NCBI GenBank assembly: GCA_017552715.1
Contig: JAFZOW010000066.1
Span: 1 to 64,000, forward strand
Length of the DNA stretch: 64,000 nucleotides
DNA from: Lachnospiraceae bacterium
Lineage (GTDB): Bacteria; Bacillota; Clostridia; Lachnospirales; Lachnospiraceae
Direction: 5' to 3'
Part shown: positions 8,470-16,629 of the stretch, piece by piece
Numbering within the stretch: position 1 is the stretch's first letter
How the letters are laid out: every line of letters starts with the position of its first letter
Program-made: the position numbers and the translations under genes
The notes under the pieces: model-generated
Told to the model about the DNA's origin: nothing
Databases searched by the model: none
What the model saw: the letters and a program-made list of their open reading frames with translations, nothing else

Positions 8470-11400
8470 TTACTTAAAGTAGTCAACCCCGGACTCAAAG
8501 ATCTGCATATCCTGCTCGCCGAAGATATTGATGGCTACGCCGTCATCCCGCCGCTCGGAATGACACATCTTTCCCAGCACCCTTCCGTCGGGAGAGGTGA
8601 TGCCTTCCACCGCATATACGGATCCGTTGATGTTCCAGACCTCGTCCATGCTCACATTTCCTTCGGTGTCGCAATAGCGGGTAGCGATCTGTCCGTTTTC
8701 GAAAAGCTTCTTGTAAACCGCCTCATCCGCCACAAAACGTCCTTCTCCGTGGGATGCGGGAGCACAGTATACGCCGCCGAGTTTCGCACGGCCAAGCCAG
8801 GGGCTCAGATCCGAGCAGACCCGCAGATAAGCCATCTTGGAGATATGGCGGTTGATGGTATTATAGGTCAGGGTAGGGCTGTCGGCCTTCTGTCCGACGA
8901 TACGGCCCTCCGGAACCAGTCCCAGCTTGATCAGGGCCTGGAAACCGTTACAGATCCCCAGTACCAGACCGTCCCGTTCATCCAGCAGCTTCTCCACTTC
9001 TTCCTTCATCCGTGCATTTCGGAATGCGGTAGCGAAAAACTTGGCGGAACCGTCAGGTTCGTCTCCCGCGGAAAAGCCTCCGGGGAACATGATGATCTGG
9101 GAGTGAGCGATCTCGGAAGCAAATTCCTCCGCCGCCTCCCGGATATCCTCTGCCGTACGGTTGCGGAAGATCCGCACCACAGGCTCCGCGCCGGCCCGTT
9201 CAAAGGCTCTGGCACTGTCATATTCACAGTTGCTGCCCGGGAAGACCGGGATGAACACCCGGGGCTTCGCCGTCTTATGCTTGCAGATATAAGTCTTTCC
9301 GCAGCTCTTATCCGTTTCCGTAACTTTCTCTCCGCCCTTGCAGGACTGCTCGGGGAAAACGGGATCCAGAGGCTTCCGCCAGGCTTCAAGGGCTTCTGCC
9401 TGAGCAAGGCGCATCTCTCCGTATACAAAGTCTCCGTCCGTCACGCGGCCGACCCGGAGGATATTATCGCTGATCTCTTCCGCTTCTTCGCTCTCCAAAA
9501 ATGCCTTGGCATCCTCCTCGGAAAGCTCCAGCAGTATATCGCCGATACGGTTCGCGTAAAGCTCCTCCGCATCCAGCTCGTTGTCGATCTCGGCTCCCAG
9601 GCCGTTACCGAAGCCCATGAGAGACACGGCTGCAGGGATGCCGAAAGCATCCAGCACATAAGCCGCCCGGGCTTTCTTTTCCCTTATCAGTCCCTGAACC
9701 GTATCAAATACCTGCATGCAGTCTTTATAAACGGGAATATCAAATTCATCCCTGGGTACGCCAAAGAGCAGCAGAACATCCCCGGCCTGTTTGAATTCCG
9801 GAGTCGGTACCTCCTTTATATCGGCCACATCCACCGCAAAGCTTACCAGTGTAGGCGGAACATCGATATGACCGAAGGTTCCGGACATGGAATCCTTGCC
9901 GCCGATGGAGGCCAGGCCGAAGCCCAGCTGCGCATCATAAGCACCGAGCAAAGCCGCAAAAGGCTGGCTCCAGCGGGAAGGATCCTCGCTCATACGCCGG
10001 AAGTATTCCTGGAAAGTGAAATGGATCTTTTTCTGATCGCCGCCGGCTGCCACCACCTTGGAGATGGAGGAAAGCACTGCGTAGATCGCACCGTGGTACG
10101 GGCTCCAGGAAGACAGATAAGGATCAAAGCCGTAGCTCATCATGGTAACGGTATCGCAGCTGTCGTTCCCGTTCATGGGCAGCTTCGCCACCATGGTCTG
10201 AATGGGGGTATACTGGTACTTACCGCCGTAAGGCATGAGCACCGTAGCCGCACCGATGGAGGAATCGAACATCTCCACCAGGCCCTTCTGGGAGCATACG
10301 TTCAGATCCGAAAGGATCTTGAGCCAGGCCTCCTTATGTTCTCCTTCCTCAATGAACTTTCCGGCCTCCTCGCAGGCACAGCGCTTGAGGGGATTCTCCG
10401 CCTCATCCGGTATCTCCACCCGGACGCTGCATTCCTGATGGGCTCCGTTGGTATTAAGGAATTCTCTGGAAAGGTTCACGATATCCTTGCCGCGCCAGCT
10501 CAGCACCAGTCTGGGAGCCTTCGTGACCTCCGCCACCTTTGTGGCTTCCAGGTTCTCCTCCCCGGCATATTTCATGAACTCATCCACATCCCTGGGATCC
10601 ACCACAACGGCCATACGCTCCTGGCTTTCCGAGATCGCCAGTTCCGTGCCGTCCAGTCCCGCATATTTCTTGGGCACCAGATCCAGATCCACCTTCAGGC
10701 CGTCGGCCAGTTCCCCGATGGCAACGGACACACCGCCCGCGCCGAAGTCATTACATTTTTTGATCAGACGGCTTACCTCGGGCCGCCGGAACAGACGCTG
10801 CAGCTTACGTTCCGTAGGTGCGTTACCCTTCTGCACCTCGGCGCCGCACTCTTCGATAGACTGCTCGGTCTGCACCTTGGAAGAACCGGTGGCACCGCCG
10901 CAGCCGTCACGCCCCGTTCTTCCGCCCAGCAGTATGATCACATCTCCCGGATCACTGGTAAGACGCTGTACGTTCTTTCTGGGTGCCGCTCCCATCACGG
11001 CACCGATCTCCATACGCTTGGCAACGTAATTGGGATGATAGATCTCCTTCACATAGCCGGTAGCCAGACCGATCTGGTTTCCGTAGGAGGAATAACCAGC
11101 AGCCGCACCGCGCACCAGCTTCTTCTGCGGAAGTTTCCCCTTAAGGGTATCCGATACGGGCACCGTGGGATCAGCTGCCCCGGTTACGCGCATGGCCTGA
11201 TATACATAGGAACGGCCCGACAGGGGATCGCGGATGGCACCGCCCAGGCAGGTGGCCGCGCCGCCGAAAGGCTCGATCTCGGTAGGGTGGTTATGGGTCT
11301 CGTTCTTGAAGCTGACCAGCCACTCTTCCGTATAAGGATCCGTCCCGTCCCCGGGGGTGATCTCTACCGGTACAACGATGGAGCAGGCATTGATCTCGTC

Positions 11401-12294
11401 CGACTCCTCCATATCCGTAAGGATGCCGTCTGCCCGGAGCTTTTTCATGGCGATCAGCGCCAGATCCATCAGGCAGACAAATTTATCCTCTCTGTCACCG
11501 TAGAGCTCCGAACGGGTGTCCAGATAGCTCATGTAACTGGTCTCAAGAGGGGTACGGTAGTAGCCGTCTTCGAATTCCACTTCCTTAAGCTCCGTGGCAA
11601 AGGTGGTGTGACGGCAGTGATCCGACCAGTAGGTATCCAGCACACGGATCTCCGTCATGGTAGGATCGCGATGCTCCTCTTCCGAGAAATACTTCTGTAT
11701 ATGCTGAAAGTCCCGGAAAGTCATAGCCAGTCCGAGGCTGTCGTAAAGATCTTTCAGATCCTTCTCTTCCAGGCTGCGGAAATCCGTAAGGATCTTCACA
11801 TCCTCCGGTTCATCGTAATCGGTGATCAGCGTCTCCGGCTTTTCAAAGCCGCACTCTCTGGAATCCACCGGATTGATGCAGTACTGCCTTATCCTCTCCA
11901 GTTCTTCTTCACTGAAGCTCCCGCTTATCACGTAAGCCGTGGCACAGCGTACACGGGGATCCTCGTCTTCCTTCAGGAAACGTATGCACTGTTCCGCGCT
12001 GTCCGCCCGCTGGTCATACTGTCCGGGCAGATACTCCACGGCAAAGCTTGCCGCCCCTTCGGGGATGGGGATCTCTTCCCGGTAAAGCTCGTCCACGGGA
12101 GGCTCCGAAAACACCGTATTGCAGGCTTTTTCAAAAACCTCTTCCGATACATTCTCCACATCGTAGCGGATATAGACCCGCACGCTGCTTACGCCTTTCA
12201 CTCCCAGGAAGCTGTCGATCTCGCGTTTCAGCTCCTTGTCTCTGGTCGCAAAGGCTTCTTTTTTCGCTACATAAATACGTTTAACGCCGCTCAT
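8470..12294 (-). CDS. purL: Phosphoribosylformylglycinamidine synthase, single-chain
   Basis: This enzyme converts FGAR, glutamine and ATP to FGAM in purine synthesis. At about 1274 residues it is the large single-chain type: an N-terminal PurS-like part (about 1-150), a linker with DTYWSDHCRHTTF (about 225-237), two AIRS-like ATP-binding halves containing ETHNHPTEIEPFGGA (about 336-350), and a C-terminal class I glutaminase (about 1000-1274) with the nucleophile in GICNGFQAL and the FPGGFSAGDE motif. ATG at 12294 is preferred to ATG at 12300: AAAGG is six bases upstream of the former and touches the latter. A promoter lies at 12341-12369 and the leader is only about 40 bases, too short for a riboswitch. 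No other pur genes are in the window. Confidence 0.95.
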   Translation of the reverse strand: MSGVKRIYVAKKEAFATRDKELKREIDSFLGVKGVSSVRVYIRYDVENVSEEVFEKACNTVFSEPPVDELYREEIPIPEGAASFAVEYLPGQYDQRADSAEQCIRFLKEDEDPRVRCATAYVISGSFSEEELERIRQYCINPVDSRECGFEKPETLITDYDEPEDVKILTDFRSLEEKDLKDLYDSLGLAMTFRDFQHIQKYFSEEEHRDPTMTEIRVLDTYWSDHCRHTTFATELKEVEFEDGYYRTPLETSYMSYLDTRSELYGDREDKFVCLMDLALIAMKKLRADGILTDMEESDEINACSIVVPVEITPGDGTDPYTEEWLVSFKNETHNHPTEIEPFGGAATCLGGAIRDPLSGRSYVYQAMRVTGAADPTVPVSDTLKGKLPQKKLVRGAAAGYSSYGNQIGLATGYVKEIYHPNYVAKRMEIGAVMGAAPRKNVQRLTSDPGDVIILLGGRTGRDGCGGATGSSKVQTEQSIEECGAEVQKGNAPTERKLQRLFRRPEVSRLIKKCNDFGAGGVSVAIGELADGLKVDLDLVPKKYAGLDGTELAISESQERMAVVVDPRDVDEFMKYAGEENLEATKVAEVTKAPRLVLSWRGKDIVNLSREFLNTNGAHQECSVRVEIPDEAENPLKRCACEEAGKFIEEGEHKEAWLKILSDLNVCSQKGLVEMFDSSIGAATVLMPYGGKYQYTPIQTMVAKLPMNGNDSCDTVTMMSYGFDPYLSSWSPYHGAIYAVLSSISKVVAAGGDQKKIHFTFQEYFRRMSEDPSRWSQPFAALLGAYDAQLGFGLASIGGKDSMSGTFGHIDVPPTLVSFAVDVADIKEVPTPEFKQAGDVLLLFGVPRDEFDIPVYKDCMQVFDTVQGLIREKKARAAYVLDAFGIPAAVSLMGFGNGLGAEIDNELDAEELYANRIGDILLELSEEDAKAFLESEEAEEISDNILRVGRVTDGDFVYGEMRLAQAEALEAWRKPLDPVFPEQSCKGGEKVTETDKSCGKTYICKHKTAKPRVFIPVFPGSNCEYDSARAFERAGAEPVVRIFRNRTAEDIREAAEEFASEIAHSQIIMFPGGFSAGDEPDGSAKFFATAFRNARMKEEVEKLLDERDGLVLGICNGFQALIKLGLVPEGRIVGQKADSPTLTYNTINRHISKMAYLRVCSDLSPWLGRAKLGGVYCAPASHGEGRFVADEAVYKKLFENGQIATRYCDTEGNVSMDEVWNINGSVYAVEGITSPDGRVLGKMCHSERRDDGVAINIFGEQDMQIFESGVDYFK

Positions 12295-12340
12295 GTTCAT
12301 CCTTTCCGTGGTTAATCACGTTAAATGGGCACACTGTTCT

Positions 12341-12369
12341 ATTATATACTCTTTCATGCGCACTGTCCA
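12341..12369 (-). promoter_or_regulatory. Promoter for purL operon
   Basis: Read on the - strand: TGGACA (12369-12364), 17-base spacer, TATAAT (12346-12341). Eleven of twelve bases match the sigma-70 consensus. Expected start is near 12334, giving a leader of about 40 bases. The -35 box sits four bases past the stop of the preceding gene. Confidence 0.8.
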
Positions 12370-12372
12370 GTA

Positions 12373-12828
12373 TCAGGCAGTCCAGAAATCGATGAGTTCC
12401 TTCATGCGTTTCACCGCATGATAATACACTCCGTTACGTACACCTTCGTTCCAGACCGGCCCCTTGGTACGCCCCCGCAGAACATAGCTGGAGAGTATGG
12501 ATCCGATGTTCTCGATCTCCATGATCTGGGTCTCATCGATACAGCGCAGCTCATCCTTCTCGCTCTGGATACGCAGCCGGCGATAGGCATACATATAGTT
12601 TCTGTCCATGAAGGCCGTATTCTGGGCTTTTTTGATGAAGCCCAGCAGCGTGGAATCGTAGACGGGGACCTGCATGGTATTGGCTTTCCCCTCTCCGGGA
12701 TCCACCTTTTTCGTCAGATCCTCTCCCTGCTTGCCTTCCAGCCAGGGCAGGAAGCGGGCCAGTTCCTCCACATCCTTCCGGTATTTCTCCACTTTTTTAC
12801 TGATGCTCTCCTTGTTCTCCTGCAGCAT
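12373..12828 (-). CDS. Conserved hypothetical protein
   Basis: I do not recognise the family with confidence. The 151-residue protein has a charged helical N-terminus (about 1-50), no signal peptide or membrane segment, a centre rich in aromatic and basic residues (FMDRNYMYAYRRLR, about 74-87), and a C-terminal YYHAVKRMKELIDFW segment. It looks cytoplasmic and mostly helical. AAGGGGG precedes the ATG. It lies 30 bases after the hybrid kinase gene, so it may share that transcript and could act with the kinase, though nothing in the sequence proves it. Confidence 0.75.
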   Translation of the reverse strand: MLQENKESISKKVEKYRKDVEELARFLPWLEGKQGEDLTKKVDPGEGKANTMQVPVYDSTLLGFIKKAQNTAFMDRNYMYAYRRLRIQSEKDELRCIDETQIMEIENIGSILSSYVLRGRTKGPVWNEGVRNGVYYHAVKRMKELIDFWTA

Positions 12829-12858
12829 GGCAATACCCCCTTTGGCTCTCCGCCGTCA

Positions 12859-15651
12859 TCAATACAGCTGTCTGATCAGTTCCAGTGCCTCGTCGTATTC
12901 AAAGTCCGCCACAGCCTTCTTTACCTCCAGAAGCTGACGGCGTATCCCCTCGTCCATGGAGTAGCTTAAGATATTATCGATCTTCCGGGATGCTTCGGAC
13001 TGTTCCAGAAGCTCCAGGCTTCCCTGCAGGGCATGGAGCATATTGGAGAAGTCTTCCCAGGAAAGCTCCTCGTCCCGGGTAGGCGCCACCTCTTCCCTGA
13101 GCATACCCACGGCCCCCAGGGCATCCCTTATCAGTTCCAGCATCTTTTCGTACTGTGTAGCCAGGAAGGTTCCCTCCCGGGCCACCACCTCCAGTTTCCC
13201 GTCCCGGGCGGCAAATTCCTGCAGCCTGGCCAGTTCGGCAAGATCGGCAGCACCGATCCCGGCCATCAGGCCCTTCAGCGCATGCACTTCATAGATATAC
13301 TGGCGGTAATTCCGTGAGCTTAGGCAGTCCAGGATACGGCGCACATGTCCGGGACCGTCATCATAGATATATTTGAGGATCTGCAGGTAACGGCCCATGT
13401 CTCCGCCGTAATTCGTAAGCCCCCGCTCCACGTTAACACCGGGGATGTTCAGGCGAAGATCGCTGTAATCCGCCAGTACTTCGTCCCTGTCAACGTAATG
13501 GATGATATCGGCCGGCAGGAATTTCTTCAGCACCGACTCCATGCTGGAAAGGGCGATGGGCTTGGAGATATACTCCTGAAAACCGTTCTGCAAAAACATC
13601 TCCCTGGTTCCGCTGATGGCATTGGCCGTAAGGGCGATAACAGGCAGGCTCCGCACATTCGGATCATGATGGGCTCGGATCATGGCCGTAGTCTCGATAC
13701 CGTCCATCTCCGGCATCATCTGATCCATGAGGACCATATGATAATTGTTCTTCTCCAGCTTATCCAGGCACTCCCTGCCGCTCATGGCAGTATCCACGCG
13801 TACCTGATACATGTTCAGTATCCCCTGGGCCACCTTGATGTTCGTGATATTGTCATCCACCACCAGGATCTTGGCCAGGGGTGCGATAAAGCTCTTGCGT
13901 TCATGCTCCGAAGCCATAGGCAGTTCCAGGTAATCGTAATTGCCCAGAGGAGCGATATCGGCGATCTTCTGGTAATAACAGAAAGAGAATACGCTGCCTA
14001 TGCCGTAGGTGCTCTCCACCCAGATCCCGCCGCCCATGCTCTCCACCAGGCGTTTGCATATGGCCAGCCCCAGGCCCGTGCCTTCAATGGTACGGTTCTT
14101 GATCATATCCGCCCGCTGGAAGCTGTCGAACAGGGTAGGCAGGCTTTCGGCCCTTATGCCGCTGCCCGTATCTTCGATGGAGCATTTGATCAGGGCCAGG
14201 CCGCTGTTCTCTTCCCAGTCCACGTTCACTCGGATATAGCCCCGCTTGGTGTACTTTGCCGCATTGGTCAGGATATTGGAATAGATCTGCCGTATCTGGG
14301 TCTCGTCCCCCAGGAAGGTCCGGGGAATGTCCTCCCTTACATGCACGATCAGCTCCACGTTCTTATCTGCCAGGCGCAGATTGATCATGTTACAGATATC
14401 CTTAAGCACCAGCCCCAGATTATACTCGGCTTCGGTGGTCTCCATCTTGCCGGTCTCGATCTTGGAAAAGTCCAGTATACCGTTGATGATGGAAAGCAGG
14501 GTATTGCTGGCAGAGCGGATGTTGTTGGCATTCTCCTCCACATGACTGTTGATATTGTCGTTCAGGATCAGCTCCGTCATACCGATGATGGCGTTCATGG
14601 GTGTACGGATCTCGTGGCTCATGTTGGCCAGGAATACGGATTTTGCCTGGTTGGCTTTTTCGGCTTCGTTCTTCAGTTCGATCAGGGTATTGGTGAACTC
14701 GTGCTCTTCGGTCTTGTCATTGATCCAGATGGTGGTACCCTTATGAGTCTCCTTATCGTAGAAGGGCACCAGGCTGATGAGGAACTGCCTCTCCGCCACC
14801 TCGATCTCCTGTTTGTCGCTCTTCTTAAGCCTGGCCACCACACCCTCTCTGGTGGCTTCATAATTCAGCTCGGGAAAGATCTCCCTGGCTTTTTCATTAA
14901 CGAAAAGGATGCGGTCCAGGGCATCGATCACCACAAAGGCCTCCTCTATGGTCTCGATGATATCATCCCGGGCCATGATCATGGAATCGAACATGCGGAA
15001 GCGATAGACCGAGTATATGACAAAGCCCCAGCAGCAGATGAGTATCAGCGGCATGAGGGAATAATCAAGAAAAGGCCCTATGAAGAACTGCAGCAGTATC
15101 CCCACCGGAACGAAAAGCTGCGAAAAAGCCAGCCATCTGGTGCCGGCGTTGGTCAGGCTCACATGCCTGGTATAATAACGATGCGTGATGATGGCTCCAA
15201 AGATACCCAAAAGAGCCGTGACAGCGGCATCCGAATAAAAAACGGGGGAATAATCATAATAAACGCTCCCGGCACGGCGGCCCGCTTCCAGGAATGAAAT
15301 GTTCAGCTCCGGCAGGGCCAGCACCATCGAAACATGAAGCACAAGATAAACGATCAGAGGGATGCGCAGCACCGTCGGGATGACTGTCCCCGCGGCGCGG
15401 ATGGAAACAAAGGCGAGGGATATGGTAAATGCCGTGACCGCGATCCATTCCATACGGGCAGCCGCGAACACCATGCCGTCTCCCTTATCCCACAGGCCGA
15501 AACACATTCCCAAAAGCCCCAGTGCAGCGGCCAGACCCGTGAACTGAAGCCCCTTCTGGATACGGGAGGGCTCTCCCTTATTGATGATCACCATGGTCAC
15601 AAGCCAGAAGATACAGCCGGCAACCCCGAGGATCTGAAACGCGATTTCCAT
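12859..15651 (-). CDS. 7TM hybrid histidine kinase with receiver and HPt
   Basis: This 930-residue membrane phosphorelay kinase starts with seven hydrophobic segments (about 1-220; 7TM histidine-kinase N-terminal type), then a PAS-like domain (about 225-330), HisKA with phospho-His346 in SHEIRTP, an HATPase domain with GTGLGLAI, a receiver with phospho-Asp643 in LMDQMMPEMDG, and a C-terminal HPt with His790 in VHALKGL. Phosphate can thus pass His-Asp-His inside one chain to an unknown output regulator; none is adjacent, though the gene at 20870-21631 encodes a receiver. The ATG at 15651 has no ribosome site: the -10 TATAAT ends only nine bases upstream, so translation may be leaderless or begin further in. 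No stimulus can be read from the sequence. Confidence 0.9.
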   Translation of the reverse strand: MEIAFQILGVAGCIFWLVTMVIINKGEPSRIQKGLQFTGLAAALGLLGMCFGLWDKGDGMVFAAARMEWIAVTAFTISLAFVSIRAAGTVIPTVLRIPLIVYLVLHVSMVLALPELNISFLEAGRRAGSVYYDYSPVFYSDAAVTALLGIFGAIITHRYYTRHVSLTNAGTRWLAFSQLFVPVGILLQFFIGPFLDYSLMPLILICCWGFVIYSVYRFRMFDSMIMARDDIIETIEEAFVVIDALDRILFVNEKAREIFPELNYEATREGVVARLKKSDKQEIEVAERQFLISLVPFYDKETHKGTTIWINDKTEEHEFTNTLIELKNEAEKANQAKSVFLANMSHEIRTPMNAIIGMTELILNDNINSHVEENANNIRSASNTLLSIINGILDFSKIETGKMETTEAEYNLGLVLKDICNMINLRLADKNVELIVHVREDIPRTFLGDETQIRQIYSNILTNAAKYTKRGYIRVNVDWEENSGLALIKCSIEDTGSGIRAESLPTLFDSFQRADMIKNRTIEGTGLGLAICKRLVESMGGGIWVESTYGIGSVFSFCYYQKIADIAPLGNYDYLELPMASEHERKSFIAPLAKILVVDDNITNIKVAQGILNMYQVRVDTAMSGRECLDKLEKNNYHMVLMDQMMPEMDGIETTAMIRAHHDPNVRSLPVIALTANAISGTREMFLQNGFQEYISKPIALSSMESVLKKFLPADIIHYVDRDEVLADYSDLRLNIPGVNVERGLTNYGGDMGRYLQILKYIYDDGPGHVRRILDCLSSRNYRQYIYEVHALKGLMAGIGAADLAELARLQEFAARDGKLEVVAREGTFLATQYEKMLELIRDALGAVGMLREEVAPTRDEELSWEDFSNMLHALQGSLELLEQSEASRKIDNILSYSMDEGIRRQLLEVKKAVADFEYDEALELIRQLY

Positions 15652-15659
15652 AATATTAT

Positions 15660-15688
15660 ATTATAGCGAAAAATACACGAAATGTACA
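15660..15688 (-). promoter_or_regulatory. Promoter for hybrid kinase gene (leaderless?)
   Basis: Read on the - strand: TGTACA (15688-15683), 17-base spacer, TATAAT (15665-15660). An overlapping second TATAAT lies at 15660-15655. The predicted start is at about 15653, so the mRNA would begin within two or three bases of the ATG at 15651. Confidence 0.6.
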
Positions 15689-15691
15689 GTA

Positions 15692-15720
15692 TTGTAATGA
15701 AATGCCTTATCCGATATAAT
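15692..15720 (+). promoter_or_regulatory. Divergent + strand promoter
   Basis: TTGTAA (15692-15697), 17-base spacer, TATAAT (15715-15720), pointing right into a region with no protein gene. Predicted start is near 15727. It is back to back with the kinase promoter. The -10 is perfect and the -35 matches four of six positions. Confidence 0.5.
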
Positions 15721-15875
15721 GAAATTGCTTCCGGATACCATCCAAAGGCTTCTGCGCGTTGAGCCTACAGTACTTTAAACGGGATTCCTATATCGTCATG
15801 CGGATGTCAGGCCTCAGCAGTTATCAGTGGAAGGCAGATGTATGATTGCGGTTACCCACCTGGCGTATGTCAGGA

Positions 15876-15963
15876 GTCAATTTGCAGACAGCCGGTATCC
15901 GGTTTTTTAGTGGAAGCACGGCGTGCTTCCACTAAAACGGATACCGCATGTCTGCAAATTGAC
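15876..15963. repeat. 88-base near-perfect palindrome
   Basis: Bases 15876-15890 and 15949-15963 pair perfectly over 15 bases. Inside, 15891-15920 and 15922-15948 pair almost completely, ending in a 15-base perfect arm around G15921. The stem totals about 40 base pairs. It is far longer than a terminator and resembles a miniature inverted-repeat element. It ends two bases before the structured element at 15966. Confidence 0.85.
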
Positions 15964-15965
15964 AT

Positions 15966-16054
15966 GCGATTTGCCCATGCAAAATCGGCTTCGCCGATGG
16001 GCAAATCGCCGTAAAACTCGGGCAGCGCTCGCTTTCGCTCGCTAACCCTCGCGG
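15966..16054 (+). repeat. Dispersed structured element, copy A
   Basis: Outer stem GCGATTTGCCC (15966-15976) pairs with GGGCAAATCGC (15999-16009); a 7-base one-sided bulge ATGCAAA (15977-15983) follows; inner stem ATCGGC/GCCGAT closes loop TTC. The tail CGCCGTAAAACTCGGGCA and then CGCTAACCCTCGCGG follows to 16054. The copy at 48062-48145 has the same layout, bulge and tail but different stem sequence that still pairs. Confidence 0.8.
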
Positions 16055-16218
16055 TACTCCGATAGGCTACGTTGTTCAGATAGTAATTGCAGTAAGCCGG
16101 TGTCTGGAGGCTGTTTTTCTCAAAGTATTTCTGACTATAACGCCCAAGTGCTTCTACTCCAACAGGCTACGTTGTTCAGATAGTAATTGCAGACAGCCGG
16201 TGTCCGGAGGCTGTTTTT
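16055..16218 (+). repeat. Two ~64-bp direct repeats spaced exactly 100 bp
   Basis: Bases 16055-16118 and 16155-16218 are near-identical (for example AGGCTACGTTGTTCAGATAG in both) and start exactly 100 bases apart. Each ends in a GCCGG-TGTC-rich hairpin followed by five to seven Ts on the + strand. Between them lies a spacer with a TATAAC sequence at 16135-16140. The few differences cluster at the unit start and in the hairpin. Confidence 0.8.
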
Positions 16219-16220
16219 TT
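16193..16220 (+). terminator. Intrinsic terminator-like hairpin (+)
   Basis: ACAGCC (16193-16198) pairs with GGCTGT (16209-16214), with an inner GG/CC, and T-run 16214-16220 follows on the + strand. It overlaps the last codons of the - strand gene ending at 16219, for which it has no T-run. Confidence 0.6.
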
Positions 16221-16566
16221 ATGCTTTGAAACGGAACAGGAGGAGGTCGGAGAGGTCATCGATGACCGTTTCCAGATCGTCCACGGCGTGGCCGCATTCA
16301 TCGGAAAGATCCGAAAGCGCTTCCCCGCTCCCGCTCTGCTGCACAAAGTCCAGATCATCGTAAAGATCCTGCAGAGCGTCCGCATCGGCCTGGAAGCTGT
16401 CCTTCATGCCGCTCAGCTCCTCTTTGATCTGCCGAAGCCGCTCAAGAGCTTCCTCTGCACGTCCACGTGCGGCGGCCGCAGTATCACGGATCTCTTCTTC
16501 ACCGTGCCGGAGAGCACCTTCATCCCCGTCTTCCGCAAACATCTCGTCGATCACCGTTTTATCCAT
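16219..16566 (-). CDS. Small acidic coiled-coil protein
   Basis: This 115-residue, strongly acidic protein has no recognised family. Residues about 20-75 are Ala/Glu/Arg-rich with heptad character, and a second amphipathic helix at about 85-105 is rich in Asp and Leu (DLETVIDDLSDLL). It has no membrane segment or signal peptide. I start at the ATG at 16566, nine bases after AAAGG; a GTG two codons upstream is too close to the ribosome site. It lies downstream of the tRNA-Trp terminator, so its expression depends on read-through or an unseen promoter. Function unknown. Confidence 0.7.
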   Translation of the reverse strand: MDKTVIDEMFAEDGDEGALRHGEEEIRDTAAAARGRAEEALERLRQIKEELSGMKDSFQADADALQDLYDDLDFVQQSGSGEALSDLSDECGHAVDDLETVIDDLSDLLLFRFKA

Positions 16567-16587
16567 ATCCACGATCCTTTCTTTTGG

Positions 16588-16625
16588 ATAAAAGAGCCCC
16601 GGAGTATTAATCCGGAGCTTTTTTC
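16588..16625. terminator. Bidirectional terminator after tRNA-Trp
   Basis: AGCCCCGGA (16595-16603) pairs with TCCGGAGCT (16611-16619) around a 7-base loop with one G-U pair. T-runs flank both sides: six Ts at 16619-16624 on the + strand and four (16593-16590) on the - strand. It ends the tRNA transcript. Confidence 0.75.
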
Positions 16626-16629
16626 TTCG

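Larger units (their letters stand above)
15727..16220 (+). ncRNA. Putative structured non-coding transcript
   Basis: This is an inferred feature. A + strand promoter at 15692-15720 would transcribe this block, which contains no credible gene, includes an 88-base palindrome (15876-15963), a structured repeat element (15966-16054) and two 100-base-spaced repeats, and ends in a hairpin with seven Ts (16193-16220). A first, weaker hairpin with TTTTT lies at 16092-16117, which could give a shorter product. It could equally be a decayed mobile element carrying a chance promoter. I recognise no known RNA family in it. Confidence 0.3.

Noticed and set aside
8560-12315. Very long open frame (about 1250 codons) on the + strand opposite purL
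   Set aside because: It is antisense to a clear PurL in a GC-rich gene; its product is low-complexity, has no family motif, no promoter and no ribosome site.
12295-12340. Purine riboswitch in the purL leader
   Set aside because: The leader from the predicted start is only about 40 bases, too short for the aptamer and switch.
13345-15297. Open frame of about 650 codons opposite the hybrid kinase
   Set aside because: It is a His/Gly/Asp-rich antisense shadow; the - strand frame has full kinase, receiver and HPt motifs.
15798-15845. Small + strand frame of 15 codons inside the non-coding block
   Set aside because: It has no ribosome site and no conservation evidence; its length is expected by chance.
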